Shown piece by piece: positions 1 to 7,144 of a DNA stretch of 64,000 bases (position 1 is the stretch's first letter; each line of letters starts with the position of its first letter). Source of the DNA: Marinomonas sp. IMCC 4694 (lineage in GTDB: Bacteria > Pseudomonadota > Gammaproteobacteria > Pseudomonadales > Marinomonadaceae); the NCBI RefSeq assembly GCF_008122525.1, contig NZ_VSRV01000001.1:434001-498000 (forward strand), in the 5' to 3' direction. A program made the translations under genes and the position numbers. The notes below the pieces were generated by a model. That model was given only the letters and a program-made list of their open reading frames with translations. It made no database searches and was not told the origin of the DNA.

Positions 1-197
1 TATTGCGAGATGAACACAATACCACGGTGCTTTTGATTGAGCACGACATGGGTATGGTGATGGACATTTCAGATTACATCGTTGTGTTAGACCATGGCGA
101 AGTGATCGCCAAAGGGGGTCCAGATGAGATTAAAAATAATCCAAAAGTTATTGCGGCTTATTTGGGTGCAGAAGAAGACGAAGAGGTGACACTATGA
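1..197 (+). CDS. livG: LivG, branched-chain amino acid ABC transporter ATPase (3' end only)
   Basis: Only the last ~64 residues are in the window; the gene starts upstream. The fragment holds the end of an ABC ATPase: the H-loop region (LLIEHDMGMVMDISD, with the switch His) and the short C-terminal tail with a YLG motif typical of LivG. It would energise uptake of branched-chain amino acids at the inner membrane as one of two cytoplasmic ATPases. Its stop codon overlaps the start of the next ATPase gene (ATGA), the usual livG-livF coupling. Substrate is inferred from family and pairing; a urea or other amide transporter of the same class is possible. Confidence 0.85.
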   Translation, partial: LRDEHNTTVLLIEHDMGMVMDISDYIVVLDHGEVIAKGGPDEIKNNPKVIAAYLGAEEDEEVTL

Positions 198-907
198 CAT
201 CTTTGATGGAATTTAAGAACGTAGATGTTCATTACGGTCCGATACAAGCCCTTAAACAAGTGTCATTGACCGTAAATGAAGGTGAAATTGTTACCCTAAT
301 TGGTGCAAATGGCGCAGGAAAATCCACGTTATTGATGTCGATTTTTGGTCAGCCTCGTATTTCTGCAGGTGAGATTATCTATCGCGGTGAAGACATTTCG
401 CAAAAGTCTGCGCATTACGTTGCCTCTAACGGTTTAGCGCAATCGCCAGAAGGCCGTCGTATTTTTCCAAGTATGTCGGTAGAAGAAAATCTTTTGATGG
501 GGACCATTCCTATCGGCATGGACCATGCGGAAGAAGACATGCAGCGTATGTTTGAGTTGTTTCCTCGCTTATTAGAGCGTCGTAACCAGCGTGCATCTAC
601 CATGTCGGGCGGTGAGCAGCAAATGCTGGCGATTGCACGTGCGCTGATGAGTCGCCCTAAGTTGCTTCTGTTGGATGAGCCGAGTTTGGGCCTAGCGCCA
701 ATCATTGTGAAGCAAATCTTCCAGATTTTGAAAGACGTTGCCAGTACGGGTATGACGATTTTCTTAGTAGAGCAAAATGCAAACCACGCTCTAAAACTGG
801 CTAATCGTGGTTATGTTATGGTGAATGGTGAAATACGGATGACAGGGACGGGCCAAGAGCTGTTGGTTAACCCGGATGTACGTGAAGCGTATTTGGGTGG
901 ACACTAA
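194..907 (+). CDS. livF: LivF, branched-chain amino acid ABC transporter ATPase
   Basis: 237 residues, full length for LivF. Walker A GANGAGKST lies at residues 37-45, the ABC signature MSGGEQQ near residue 136, Walker B LLLLDEPS just after, and the H-loop in FLVEQNANHA. The protein ends in the YLGGH-type tail common in this family. It should pair with LivG to drive high-affinity import of leucine, isoleucine and valine. The start overlaps the livG stop by four bases, so translation is probably coupled. A strong hairpin terminator follows, so this is the last gene of the transporter operon. The exact substrate cannot be read from the ATPase alone. Confidence 0.92.
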   Translation: MTSLMEFKNVDVHYGPIQALKQVSLTVNEGEIVTLIGANGAGKSTLLMSIFGQPRISAGEIIYRGEDISQKSAHYVASNGLAQSPEGRRIFPSMSVEENLLMGTIPIGMDHAEEDMQRMFELFPRLLERRNQRASTMSGGEQQMLAIARALMSRPKLLLLDEPSLGLAPIIVKQIFQILKDVASTGMTIFLVEQNANHALKLANRGYVMVNGEIRMTGTGQELLVNPDVREAYLGGH

Positions 908-952
908 AATAGCCTCGTAAACCGATTTCATTGCCACTAAAAGCGTTTATTC

Positions 953-997
953 AAAAAGCCTCGCCCTGTTTATACAAAAATGGTGCGAGGCTTTTTT
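953..997 (+). terminator. Rho-independent terminator after livF
   Basis: Inverted repeat AAAAAGCCTCGC / GCGAGGCTTTTTT with a loop of about 20 bases, followed by a T-run. It ends the liv operon on the plus strand. Because the stem is flanked by A-run and T-run it could also work on the minus strand, downstream of tsaC. Confidence 0.85.
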
Positions 998-1058
998 GTT
1001 GCTTGTGGATAATGATGGGGCTTTTGCACAGTGTTTTTATCGCATGTTTTTGGCTACG

Positions 1059-1616
1059 TTATGCTCTAAACACGGCGTCTGTCAGGATGTCCTTCACCTG
1101 AGAAGGTTGGGATGCGTTGCCAAGCGGTGCATCAAAGATAGCGTCAATGCGATCGCCAAAATACAGGTGAACTTCTTCTGCGCTCATGGCTGGCGCCAGT
1201 CCTGCAGGGTTGGCGGAGGTTGACACAAGTACACCTTGGAAAGCCAAGCACAGTGTTTGTACTGGTGGATGTTGAGACAAGCGTATGGCAACGCTTTGGT
1301 GTTCGCCTCGTACCCAGCTTGGCGCGATGTGCGTGTCTGGAACCACCCAAGACGTTGGCATGGCATTGTCACTGATTAAACGCTGATAAGCGGCCGCATC
1401 TAAGGTTTCTTTCCAAGCGGAAAGTGCGTTAGCCTCACCCGCAATTAAAATAAGGCCTTTTGATTCAGGGCGATCTTTCAGGGCTAATATACGTTTCACC
1501 GCAGCGTGATTAAAGGGGTCGCAGCCTAACCCCCATACGCCTTCTGTTGGGTAAGCAATGACGCCACCCTGTCGAATAATATCAGCCAATACGGCCACAG
1601 ATGTTATAAGATTCAT
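1059..1616 (-). CDS. tsaC: TsaC (YrdC/Sua5 family), threonylcarbamoyl-AMP synthase
   Basis: 185 residues, close to E. coli TsaC (190). The YrdC-domain signature is clear: the N-terminal GGVIAYPTEGVWGLGCDP segment, then KDRPESKGLILIA, and the SANPAGLAPAMS segment near residue 135. The enzyme makes L-threonylcarbamoyl-AMP from threonine, bicarbonate and ATP, the first step of t6A modification of ANN-decoding tRNAs, in the cytoplasm. It has no long Sua5 C-terminal domain, so it is the short TsaC form. The gene stands alone here; in many relatives it lies next to dprA or hemF, which are not in this window. Confidence 0.9.
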   Translation of the reverse strand: MNLITSVAVLADIIRQGGVIAYPTEGVWGLGCDPFNHAAVKRILALKDRPESKGLILIAGEANALSAWKETLDAAAYQRLISDNAMPTSWVVPDTHIAPSWVRGEHQSVAIRLSQHPPVQTLCLAFQGVLVSTSANPAGLAPAMSAEEVHLYFGDRIDAIFDAPLGNASQPSQVKDILTDAVFRA

Positions 1617-1764
1617 AGGATTAAGACTCGAAAAGAGAACAAAAATAAGACGGCAACGACATATTGAAGCGGCCTCTGAAGGAGGCTCCCACTATCGAAA
1701 GAGGCACGGTATTGTCGACAATCAATAGTAGGGAGTGCTGTTTTATAGCACCAACATAGTTGGG

Positions 1765-2142
1765 TTACATCGCGTTAATCTTGTCTCTGATTTCACTTAT
1801 TTTACTGGTCATCACTTTTTCTAAGTGCTCGAGCTCGTTAACCAAATCTTCTTTTGTTACCTTAACCTCGTGTTGTCTGCCAACAATTTGCTCCAGCTCT
1901 TCCATCGCACGAAGAACAATAAGCGAGGGTTCTTGAACTTGGCGGTAGGTCTGTTGACCACCATCCGCGAGTACGGTTTTGGTTGAGCGCCCAAATTTGA
2001 ATTTTTTACTTTTGGGCAGTAAAGAGCCTTTTTCTCGACGGTAATAGATTTTTAAAACATCGTGACCACTTTCATAGCGCAAAGTGAATTTTTCGATGTC
2101 TTGAATACTGGTAATCCCCATGGATTGAAGCGTTGGATACAT
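1765..2142 (-). CDS. DUF3461 family protein
   Basis: 125 residues, matching the DUF3461 family by its N-terminus (MYPTLQSMGI), the IYYRREKGSLLPKSKKFKFG core and a C-terminal charged helix (about residues 80-125, probably coiled coil). The family has no established function. No signal peptide or membrane segment. The gene is monocistronic, between tsaC and the ntrBC operon, transcribed in the same direction as both. The basic core (residues ~35-55) could bind nucleic acid, but that is a guess. Confidence 0.8.
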   Translation of the reverse strand: MYPTLQSMGITSIQDIEKFTLRYESGHDVLKIYYRREKGSLLPKSKKFKFGRSTKTVLADGGQQTYRQVQEPSLIVLRAMEELEQIVGRQHEVKVTKEDLVNELEHLEKVMTSKISEIRDKINAM

Positions 2143-2229
2143 AGTGTTGTCCCATTAATTAATAACCATTTAGTGGTGCTTAATTAGTAGGGGATTGTGC
2201 TGACAAAATCAAGCTCAAAGGCGGAGAAA

Positions 2230-2268
2230 TTGAAACAGCTCAGGCAAGCGTTGCGCTTGTCTGAGCTG
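2230..2268 (-). terminator. Hairpin terminator after ntrC
   Basis: A 15-bp stem with one G/T mismatch and a 3-base loop lies at 2236-2268 (arms CAGCTCAGGCAAGCG and CGCTTGTCTGAGCTG). Read leftward it is followed by TTTCAATTTC, a weak T-rich tail. Its position 43 bases past the ntrC stop makes it the likely end of the glnA-ntrBC transcript. Confidence 0.65.
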
Positions 2269-2311
2269 TGTGGGTGCATTTACTGACAAACGCAACGTAA
2301 AAATATAAAAA

Positions 2312-3745
2312 TCAATCCTCGTCTTGCTCTGCATGATCAATGTTTAATTCCTTTATTTTACGGGTGAGTGTGTTGCGCCCCCAGCCCAGCAATAAAGACG
2401 CATCGCGTCGACGCCCGCCAGTATGAGCCAAGGCGGTTTCAATCATTATGCGCTCAAATTTAGGCACAGCTTGATCCAAAATGCCTTTTTGTCCGCTTGC
2501 GAGCGAGCTGTCTACCCAGTTTTTAAGCGCTTCTTCCCATGATGAAAAGGGTTGTTCGTGAGGCACCGCGGCCAATAGCTCAGGTGGTAAGTCTTCTACC
2601 AAGACCTCGCGACCAGATGCCATAACGATCAACCAGCGGCAAGTGTTTTCAAGTTGGCGTACGTTGCCAGGCCAATCAAGATGGGTAAGGTACTGCTCGG
2701 TTTCTTTCGTGAGTATTTTGGGTTCAACCGAGAGCTCATCAGCGGCGCGGCTTAAAAAATGACGCGCCAATTTGGGGATGTCTTCGCGACGCTCAGCGAG
2801 TTTGGGCAAATGAACACGGATAACGTTAAGTCGATGGAATAGATCTTCCCTAAAAGTGCCTTTTTTTACCAAAGATTCTAGATTTTGGTGGGTGGCCGCA
2901 ATAATCCGCACATCCACTTTTACCGGTGTATGGCCGCCAACCCGATAAAATTCACCATCGGCCAGCACGCGTAATAGACGGGTTTGCGTCTCCGCTGGCA
3001 TGTCGCCAATTTCGTCCAAAAAGAGTGTGCCGCCATTAGCTTGTTCAAAACGGCCGCGGCGTTGAGTGTTGGCACCGGTAAAGGCGCCTTTTTCGTGACC
3101 AAATAATTCAGATTCAATCAAATCACGAGGAATCGCCGCCATGTTCAGTGCAATAAATGGGTTGGCGGCTCTGGGGCTATGAGTATGAAGCGCTTGTGCT
3201 ACCAGCTCTTTACCTGTGCCTGATTCGCCATTAATTAAAACCGTTATATTGGAATTGGCCAACCGGCCAATTGCACGAAAAACTTCTTGCATCGCGGGGG
3301 CTTCGCCAATGATCTCTTTGTCGACCTGTACCTCTTCGATGGCGTCCATATCTTCTGTGCTGGGTCGCGCATTTTTGTGATGCAGCATAGCGCGCTTAAC
3401 TAGGCTTACGGCTTCTTCCACGTCAAAGGGTTTAGGCAGGTATTCAAAGGCGCCGCCTTGGTAAGAAGCGACCGCACTTTCTAAATCTGAGTGGGCAGTC
3501 ATTATGATAACAGGCAAGTATGGGTGGTCTTTTTGTAGCTTTTCAAGCAGCTTTAGTCCGTCCATGCCTGGCATACGGATGTCACTGATAATGGCACTGG
3601 GTTGCTCTTTGTCAATTATATTGACGAGGTTCTCAGCAGAATCAAATAGGCGACACTGTATGCCTTCTTGCTCTAATGTTTTTTCTAATACCCAGCGAAT
3701 GGATCGGTCGTCGTCAACAATCCATACGGTTTCTTCTGTTGCCAT
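2312..3745 (-). CDS. ntrC: NtrC (GlnG), sigma-54 response regulator of nitrogen assimilation
   Basis: 477 residues with the classic three domains. Residues 1-120 are a receiver with acidic DDD at 11-13 and the phospho-acceptor Asp55 in SDIRMPG. Residues ~145-375 are an AAA+ domain with Walker A GESGTGKE and the sigma-54 contact loop GAFTGA. The last ~50 residues are a Fis-type helix-turn-helix (GGRRRDASLLLGWGRNTLTR). When phosphorylated by NtrB under nitrogen limitation it activates sigma-54 promoters such as glnA. It lies 11 bases downstream of ntrB, same strand, so the two are cotranscribed. Confidence 0.97.
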   Translation of the reverse strand: MATEETVWIVDDDRSIRWVLEKTLEQEGIQCRLFDSAENLVNIIDKEQPSAIISDIRMPGMDGLKLLEKLQKDHPYLPVIIMTAHSDLESAVASYQGGAFEYLPKPFDVEEAVSLVKRAMLHHKNARPSTEDMDAIEEVQVDKEIIGEAPAMQEVFRAIGRLANSNITVLINGESGTGKELVAQALHTHSPRAANPFIALNMAAIPRDLIESELFGHEKGAFTGANTQRRGRFEQANGGTLFLDEIGDMPAETQTRLLRVLADGEFYRVGGHTPVKVDVRIIAATHQNLESLVKKGTFREDLFHRLNVIRVHLPKLAERREDIPKLARHFLSRAADELSVEPKILTKETEQYLTHLDWPGNVRQLENTCRWLIVMASGREVLVEDLPPELLAAVPHEQPFSSWEEALKNWVDSSLASGQKGILDQAVPKFERIMIETALAHTGGRRRDASLLLGWGRNTLTRKIKELNIDHAEQDED

Positions 3746-3756
3746 GTGTGATGCTC

Positions 3757-4827
3757 CTAGTCTTGGATTATTGTCTCAATGGGAATTAATAAATTGAATT
3801 CGGTTTTATTGGGGTAACTGTTGCACTCGATAATGCCATGATGTTGATGGACAACCGATTGCGCGATAGAGAGACCCAGCCCGGTTCCGTCAGCACGTCC
3901 GCTGACCATGGGATAGAAAAGTGTTTTTAAAAGAGCGTCGGGAATGCCAGGGCCATTATCGATAATGCTGATTTTGCAAACCAAGCGATGACGTTTTGAA
4001 CCAATGGTGAACTGACGTAAAGCGCGGGTTGCCATATGAATGGTTTTTTGGTGATTGTTTGTGTCTTCCATTAGCGCTTGCATGGCGTTTCTGGTGATGT
4101 TTAAAAGGGCTTGTATGAGCTGTGATTCATCACCAATTAAATCTGGAATGCTCGGGTCATAGTCTCTAATAAACTCAATTTTATGGTCTGTTTCAACTGA
4201 AATGAGCTGTCTGACACGTTCAATGACTTTGTGGATATTCAATGGCTTGTTCTTGGGGAGTTGTCGTGGGCCTAATAAACGGTCTACGAGATCCCGTAAT
4301 CGATCCGATTCCTCAATAATGACCTGAGTATAATCGTTAAGCGCCTCATCGGTAAACGCCCGACTTATTAGCTGAGCGGCACCACGAATGCCACCAAGCG
4401 GGTTTTTTATTTCATGAGCGAGACCACGAACCAGCTCTTTACTGCTCTCGTGGTTGGCAATGATTTCATCTTCTTGTGAGATGCGTTTCATTCTGTCGCG
4501 AGGATAGAGCTCAATAATAAGGCTTTCAGTGTCATTCGAGGTGCCCATTACTGGTGTAACAGTGTAATCGCAAAATAGCTTTTTATTGTTGCTGCATTCT
4601 ATTTCGGCCTCGCGTTTAGTAAACGGGTAGCCTGACTCAATAGACGCATACAAGGCATTGATGCTGGCGTCGTCTTCTCGAAAAGCCACGCCAATATTGT
4701 GGCCTTGAACTCGACGGCGGCTAACGGCGAGTAACATTTCTGCGGCGGGATTAAGGTACTCGATTTCAAGGCGATCGTTTAATTGAACGATGGCAGTAGA
4801 TAAGTGATCTATTAATAAACTATACAC
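3757..4827 (-). CDS. ntrB: NtrB (GlnL), nitrogen sensor histidine kinase/phosphatase
   Basis: 356 residues, the normal NtrB size. An N-terminal PAS domain (about 5-115) is followed by a HisKA H-box GLAHEIKNPLGGIRGAAQL (the autophosphorylated His is in AHEIKNP) and a HATPase domain with N-box ITRNAMQAL, G1 DNGPGIP and G2 GRADGTGLGLSIA. No membrane segment, as expected for the cytosolic kinase governed by PII. It phosphorylates NtrC at low glutamine and dephosphorylates it when PII is bound. The gene follows glnA in the same direction, as in the enterobacterial glnALG operon, with its own promoter region in between. Confidence 0.97.
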   Translation of the reverse strand: MYSLLIDHLSTAIVQLNDRLEIEYLNPAAEMLLAVSRRRVQGHNIGVAFREDDASINALYASIESGYPFTKREAEIECSNNKKLFCDYTVTPVMGTSNDTESLIIELYPRDRMKRISQEDEIIANHESSKELVRGLAHEIKNPLGGIRGAAQLISRAFTDEALNDYTQVIIEESDRLRDLVDRLLGPRQLPKNKPLNIHKVIERVRQLISVETDHKIEFIRDYDPSIPDLIGDESQLIQALLNITRNAMQALMEDTNNHQKTIHMATRALRQFTIGSKRHRLVCKISIIDNGPGIPDALLKTLFYPMVSGRADGTGLGLSIAQSVVHQHHGIIECNSYPNKTEFNLLIPIETIIQD

Positions 4828-4853
4828 AGTCAGTGCCTCTCTAGTGACGCCTG

Positions 4854-4859
4854 ATTATA
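4854..4859 (-). promoter_or_regulatory. Probable ntrB sigma-70 -10 element
   Basis: Read on the minus strand these bases are a perfect TATAAT, 26 bases before the ntrB start. A weak -35 match (TTGCAG) is found 18 bases further up. This would be the basal promoter of ntrBC, equivalent to glnLp of E. coli. Confidence 0.5.
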
Positions 4860-4887
4860 GGATGCTCTGTACAATATCTGCAAAAAA

Positions 4888-4999
4888 CGAACCAACATTG
4901 TGCGGTTGAAAACGACGGTTTTATTAAGGTCTTTGTGCTGTTATAAAAAACAGACGCCTTATTTTGGTGCGTTAAACGTGTGTCGTTTTAATTGGTGCA
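4888..4999. promoter_or_regulatory. NtrC-like binding sites upstream of ntrB
   Basis: Three 17-bp windows resemble the NtrC consensus (TGCAC-N7-GTGCA, with TGGTGC as strong half): 4888-4904 (CGAACCAACATTGTGCG), 4955-4971 (CGCCTTATTTTGGTGCG) and 4983-4999 (ending ATTGGTGCA). The nearest site lies just upstream of the predicted ntrB -10, where bound NtrC could repress, as at enterobacterial glnLp. The half-site GGTGC is strong in two of the three; the left halves are degenerate. Confidence 0.5.
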
Positions 5000-5027
5000 A
5001 AAAAAAGCCTCGATACATCGAGGCTTT
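4999..5027 (-). terminator. Terminator/attenuator after glnA
   Basis: Perfect stem AAAGCCTCGA / TCGAGGCTTT (5004-5025, short loop). Read leftward it is followed by a run of T (complement of the A-run at 4999-5006). It lies 27 bases past the glnA stop and before ntrB, so it should limit read-through from the strong glnA promoter into ntrBC. Confidence 0.85.
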
Positions 5028-5053
5028 CGTATTTTACATTACGATACTAACGC

Positions 5054-6460
5054 TTATAGGCTGTAGTAAAGTTCGAACTCAAGTGGGTGAGTTGTCATAG
5101 AGACACGACGAGCTTCCGCTGTTTTTAGTTCGATGTAAGCATCGATCATGTCGTCAGAGAAAACACCGCCTTGAGTCAAGAACTCACGGCCTTCGTCTAA
5201 GCACTTAAGCGCTTCTTCTAAGCTACCAGCAACCTGTGGAATCGCATGAGCTTCTTCAGGTGGAAGGTCGTAAAGATCTTTGTCAGCGGCATCGCCAGGG
5301 TGAATCTTGTTTCTAATACCATCAATACCTGCCATCAACATAGCTGCGAAAGCTAGGTAAGGGTTCGCGGTTGGATCAGGGAAACGTGCTTCAATACGCT
5401 TGCCTTTAGGGCTTGCAACGTATGGGATACGAATAGAAGCAGAACGGTTACGCGCAGAGTATGCAAGCATAACAGGAGCTTCGAAATGTGGAACAAGACG
5501 CTTGTAAGAGTTAGTTGACGCGTTAGTGAACGCATTCAATGCTTTAGCGTGCTTGATGATACCGCCGATGTAGTAAAGCGCCATTTCAGATAGGCCAGCA
5601 TACTGATCGCCTGCGAATTGGTTTTCGCCATCTTTCCAGAAAGACTGGTGAACGTGCATGCCAGAACCGTTGTCGCCAACGATAGGTTTAGGCATGAAAG
5701 TCGCTGTTTTGCCGTAAGCGTGAGCAACGTTATGTACGCAGTACTTAAGAATTTGAACTTCGTCGGCTTTTTTAACAAGCGTGTTAAATTTAACACCGAT
5801 TTCGTTTTGTCCGGCCGTCGCTACTTCGTGGTGATGAACTTCGATGACCAAGCCCATAGATTCCATAGCGTTACACATGGCGCCACGAAGATCGTGATGA
5901 GAATCGACTGGTGGTACGGGGAAGTAACCGCCTTTAACGAAAGGACGGTGGCCCATGTTGCCGCCTTCGATTTTTTTGTTAGAAGACCAAGCCGCTTCTT
6001 CTGCATTGATTTCTACAGAACAGCCTGACATGTCTGTTTTCCAACGAACATCATCAAAAATGAAGAATTCCGGCTCTGGACCGAAAAATGCTGTGTCACC
6101 AAGACCCGTTGATTGAAGAAACGCTTCTGCACGTAAAGCAACAGAGCGAGGGTCGCGGTCATAACCTTGCATAGTAGAAGGTTCGATGATGTTACAACGA
6201 ACAATAACGGTAGACTCTTCAGTGAAAGGGTCAATCACTGCAGTATCGTCTTGTGGCGACATGATCATGTCGGATTCGTTAATGCCCTTCCAGCCAGAAA
6301 TAGAAGAGCCATCAAACATTTGGCCATTTTCGAAAAATTCTTCATCTACCGTGATAGCTGGAATCGTGACGTGTTGTTCTTTACCTTTAAAGTCAGTAAA
6401 GCGAAGGTCAACCCACTTCGCGTCATGCTCAGCAATCAAGGCAAGGGTCTTGTTTGACAT
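5054..6460 (-). CDS. glnA: Glutamine synthetase type I
   Basis: 468 residues, the length of GSI-beta enzymes. It has the N-terminal beta-grasp domain (to ~100) and the catalytic domain with the metal/glutamate motifs FFGPEPEFFIFDD, the HHEVATAGQNEI segment and the NGSGMHVHQSFW segment. The adenylylation site is present as LYDLPPEE, so activity is probably controlled by GlnE. The dodecamer makes glutamine from glutamate, ammonia and ATP in the cytoplasm. First gene of the glnA-ntrB-ntrC operon, driven by a sigma-54 promoter 85-100 bases upstream. Confidence 0.98.
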   Translation of the reverse strand: MSNKTLALIAEHDAKWVDLRFTDFKGKEQHVTIPAITVDEEFFENGQMFDGSSISGWKGINESDMIMSPQDDTAVIDPFTEESTVIVRCNIIEPSTMQGYDRDPRSVALRAEAFLQSTGLGDTAFFGPEPEFFIFDDVRWKTDMSGCSVEINAEEAAWSSNKKIEGGNMGHRPFVKGGYFPVPPVDSHHDLRGAMCNAMESMGLVIEVHHHEVATAGQNEIGVKFNTLVKKADEVQILKYCVHNVAHAYGKTATFMPKPIVGDNGSGMHVHQSFWKDGENQFAGDQYAGLSEMALYYIGGIIKHAKALNAFTNASTNSYKRLVPHFEAPVMLAYSARNRSASIRIPYVASPKGKRIEARFPDPTANPYLAFAAMLMAGIDGIRNKIHPGDAADKDLYDLPPEEAHAIPQVAGSLEEALKCLDEGREFLTQGGVFSDDMIDAYIELKTAEARRVSMTTHPLEFELYYSL

Positions 6461-6544
6461 AGTTGTTCTCCAGTCGTAGTGAAAGCAAAATTACTTTGGG
6501 TTTATAGAGTGCTTTAATATAAAGCGCTATTTGCCGAATATAAA

Positions 6545-6559
6545 GCACAACTTATGCCA
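6545..6559 (-). promoter_or_regulatory. Sigma-54 promoter of glnA
   Basis: On the minus strand the sequence is TGGCATAAGTTGTGC. It has GG at -24 and GC at -12 with the required 10-base spacing, against the consensus TGGCAC-N5-TTGC. The predicted transcription start is near 6534, giving a leader of about 75 bases before the glnA ATG. With NtrC sites 120-160 bases upstream this is the standard nitrogen-regulated promoter layout. Confidence 0.8.
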
Positions 6560-6664
6560 GAATTTTGTGCGGACCAATAAACCTATATATTACAACAAGA
6601 TAAATTCTCAAATTTTATCTGTGCGCTTTTAGGTGGCTTCAAAAAACGAATATTAAAACGTCAA

Positions 6665-6712
6665 CGCTTTATTTTGGTGCGTATTTTTGGCCTTTTGTTT
6701 CTTTTTGGTGCG
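6665..6712. promoter_or_regulatory. Paired NtrC binding sites upstream of glnA
   Basis: Two 17-bp windows end in the strong half-site: 6665-6681 (CGCTTTATTTTGGTGCG) and 6696-6712 (TGTTTCTTTTTGGTGCG). Their centres are 31 bases apart, about three helical turns, on the same face of the DNA as in the enterobacterial glnA enhancer. They lie about 140-170 bases upstream of the predicted sigma-54 start. Confidence 0.65.
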
Positions 6713-6919
6713 CTGTGCTGTTTGAGTATCTGATGCTCTTCACCGTAGCGGTGATTTAATGACTGTCCCTTGATTCTTATCATAGCTTGAGAGTATTTGC
6801 CGTTTATACTTTTGGGCTTCTTTTAATTCATGGATGGGTAGAATGCTACAATCTTTGCACTGTTTGTCTGTGCAAATGGAAGGCGTGGCGTCGCAGTTTT
6901 GGAAGCAGGTAACGCACTC

Positions 6920-7123
6920 TTAATTGAGTGAAACCGTGCTTTTTAAAAATGCCTCAATGTCTAAACTCTCGATTATCGTATTTTTGTGGACTTTTTTTCC
7001 CACTTTAATGGGATCTTCATCAAGATAAGGGTACAATTGCGCGAATTTTACCCCGCACCAAGATCCGAAACGCTTGAAGAGCATGACTGCCCGTATCAAG
7101 CGGCGGTACATCTTTTTGCTCAC
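6920..7123 (-). CDS. Small hypothetical ORF upstream of typA (doubtful)
   Basis: A 67-codon frame with a GTG start (MSKKMYRRLIRAVM...), running away from typA. The product would be basic at the N-terminus with no domain I recognise, no signal peptide and no obvious Shine-Dalgarno sequence. Its start is 22 bases from the typA start on the other strand, so the frame covers the typA promoter region. The residue mix looks protein-like, but the location argues for chance. Listed because the 684-base gap between glnA and typA holds no better gene candidate. Confidence 0.2.
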   Translation of the reverse strand: MSKKMYRRLIRAVMLFKRFGSWCGVKFAQLYPYLDEDPIKVGKKVHKNTIIESLDIEAFLKSTVSLN

Positions 7124-7144
7124 GCTAAACGCAGAGAACTATAA

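Noticed and set aside
5618..6028. 136-codon frame antisense to glnA, and many similar frames inside typA, gshA and hisF
   Set aside because: Antisense shadows of strongly coding genes; no ribosome site and no recognisable domain.
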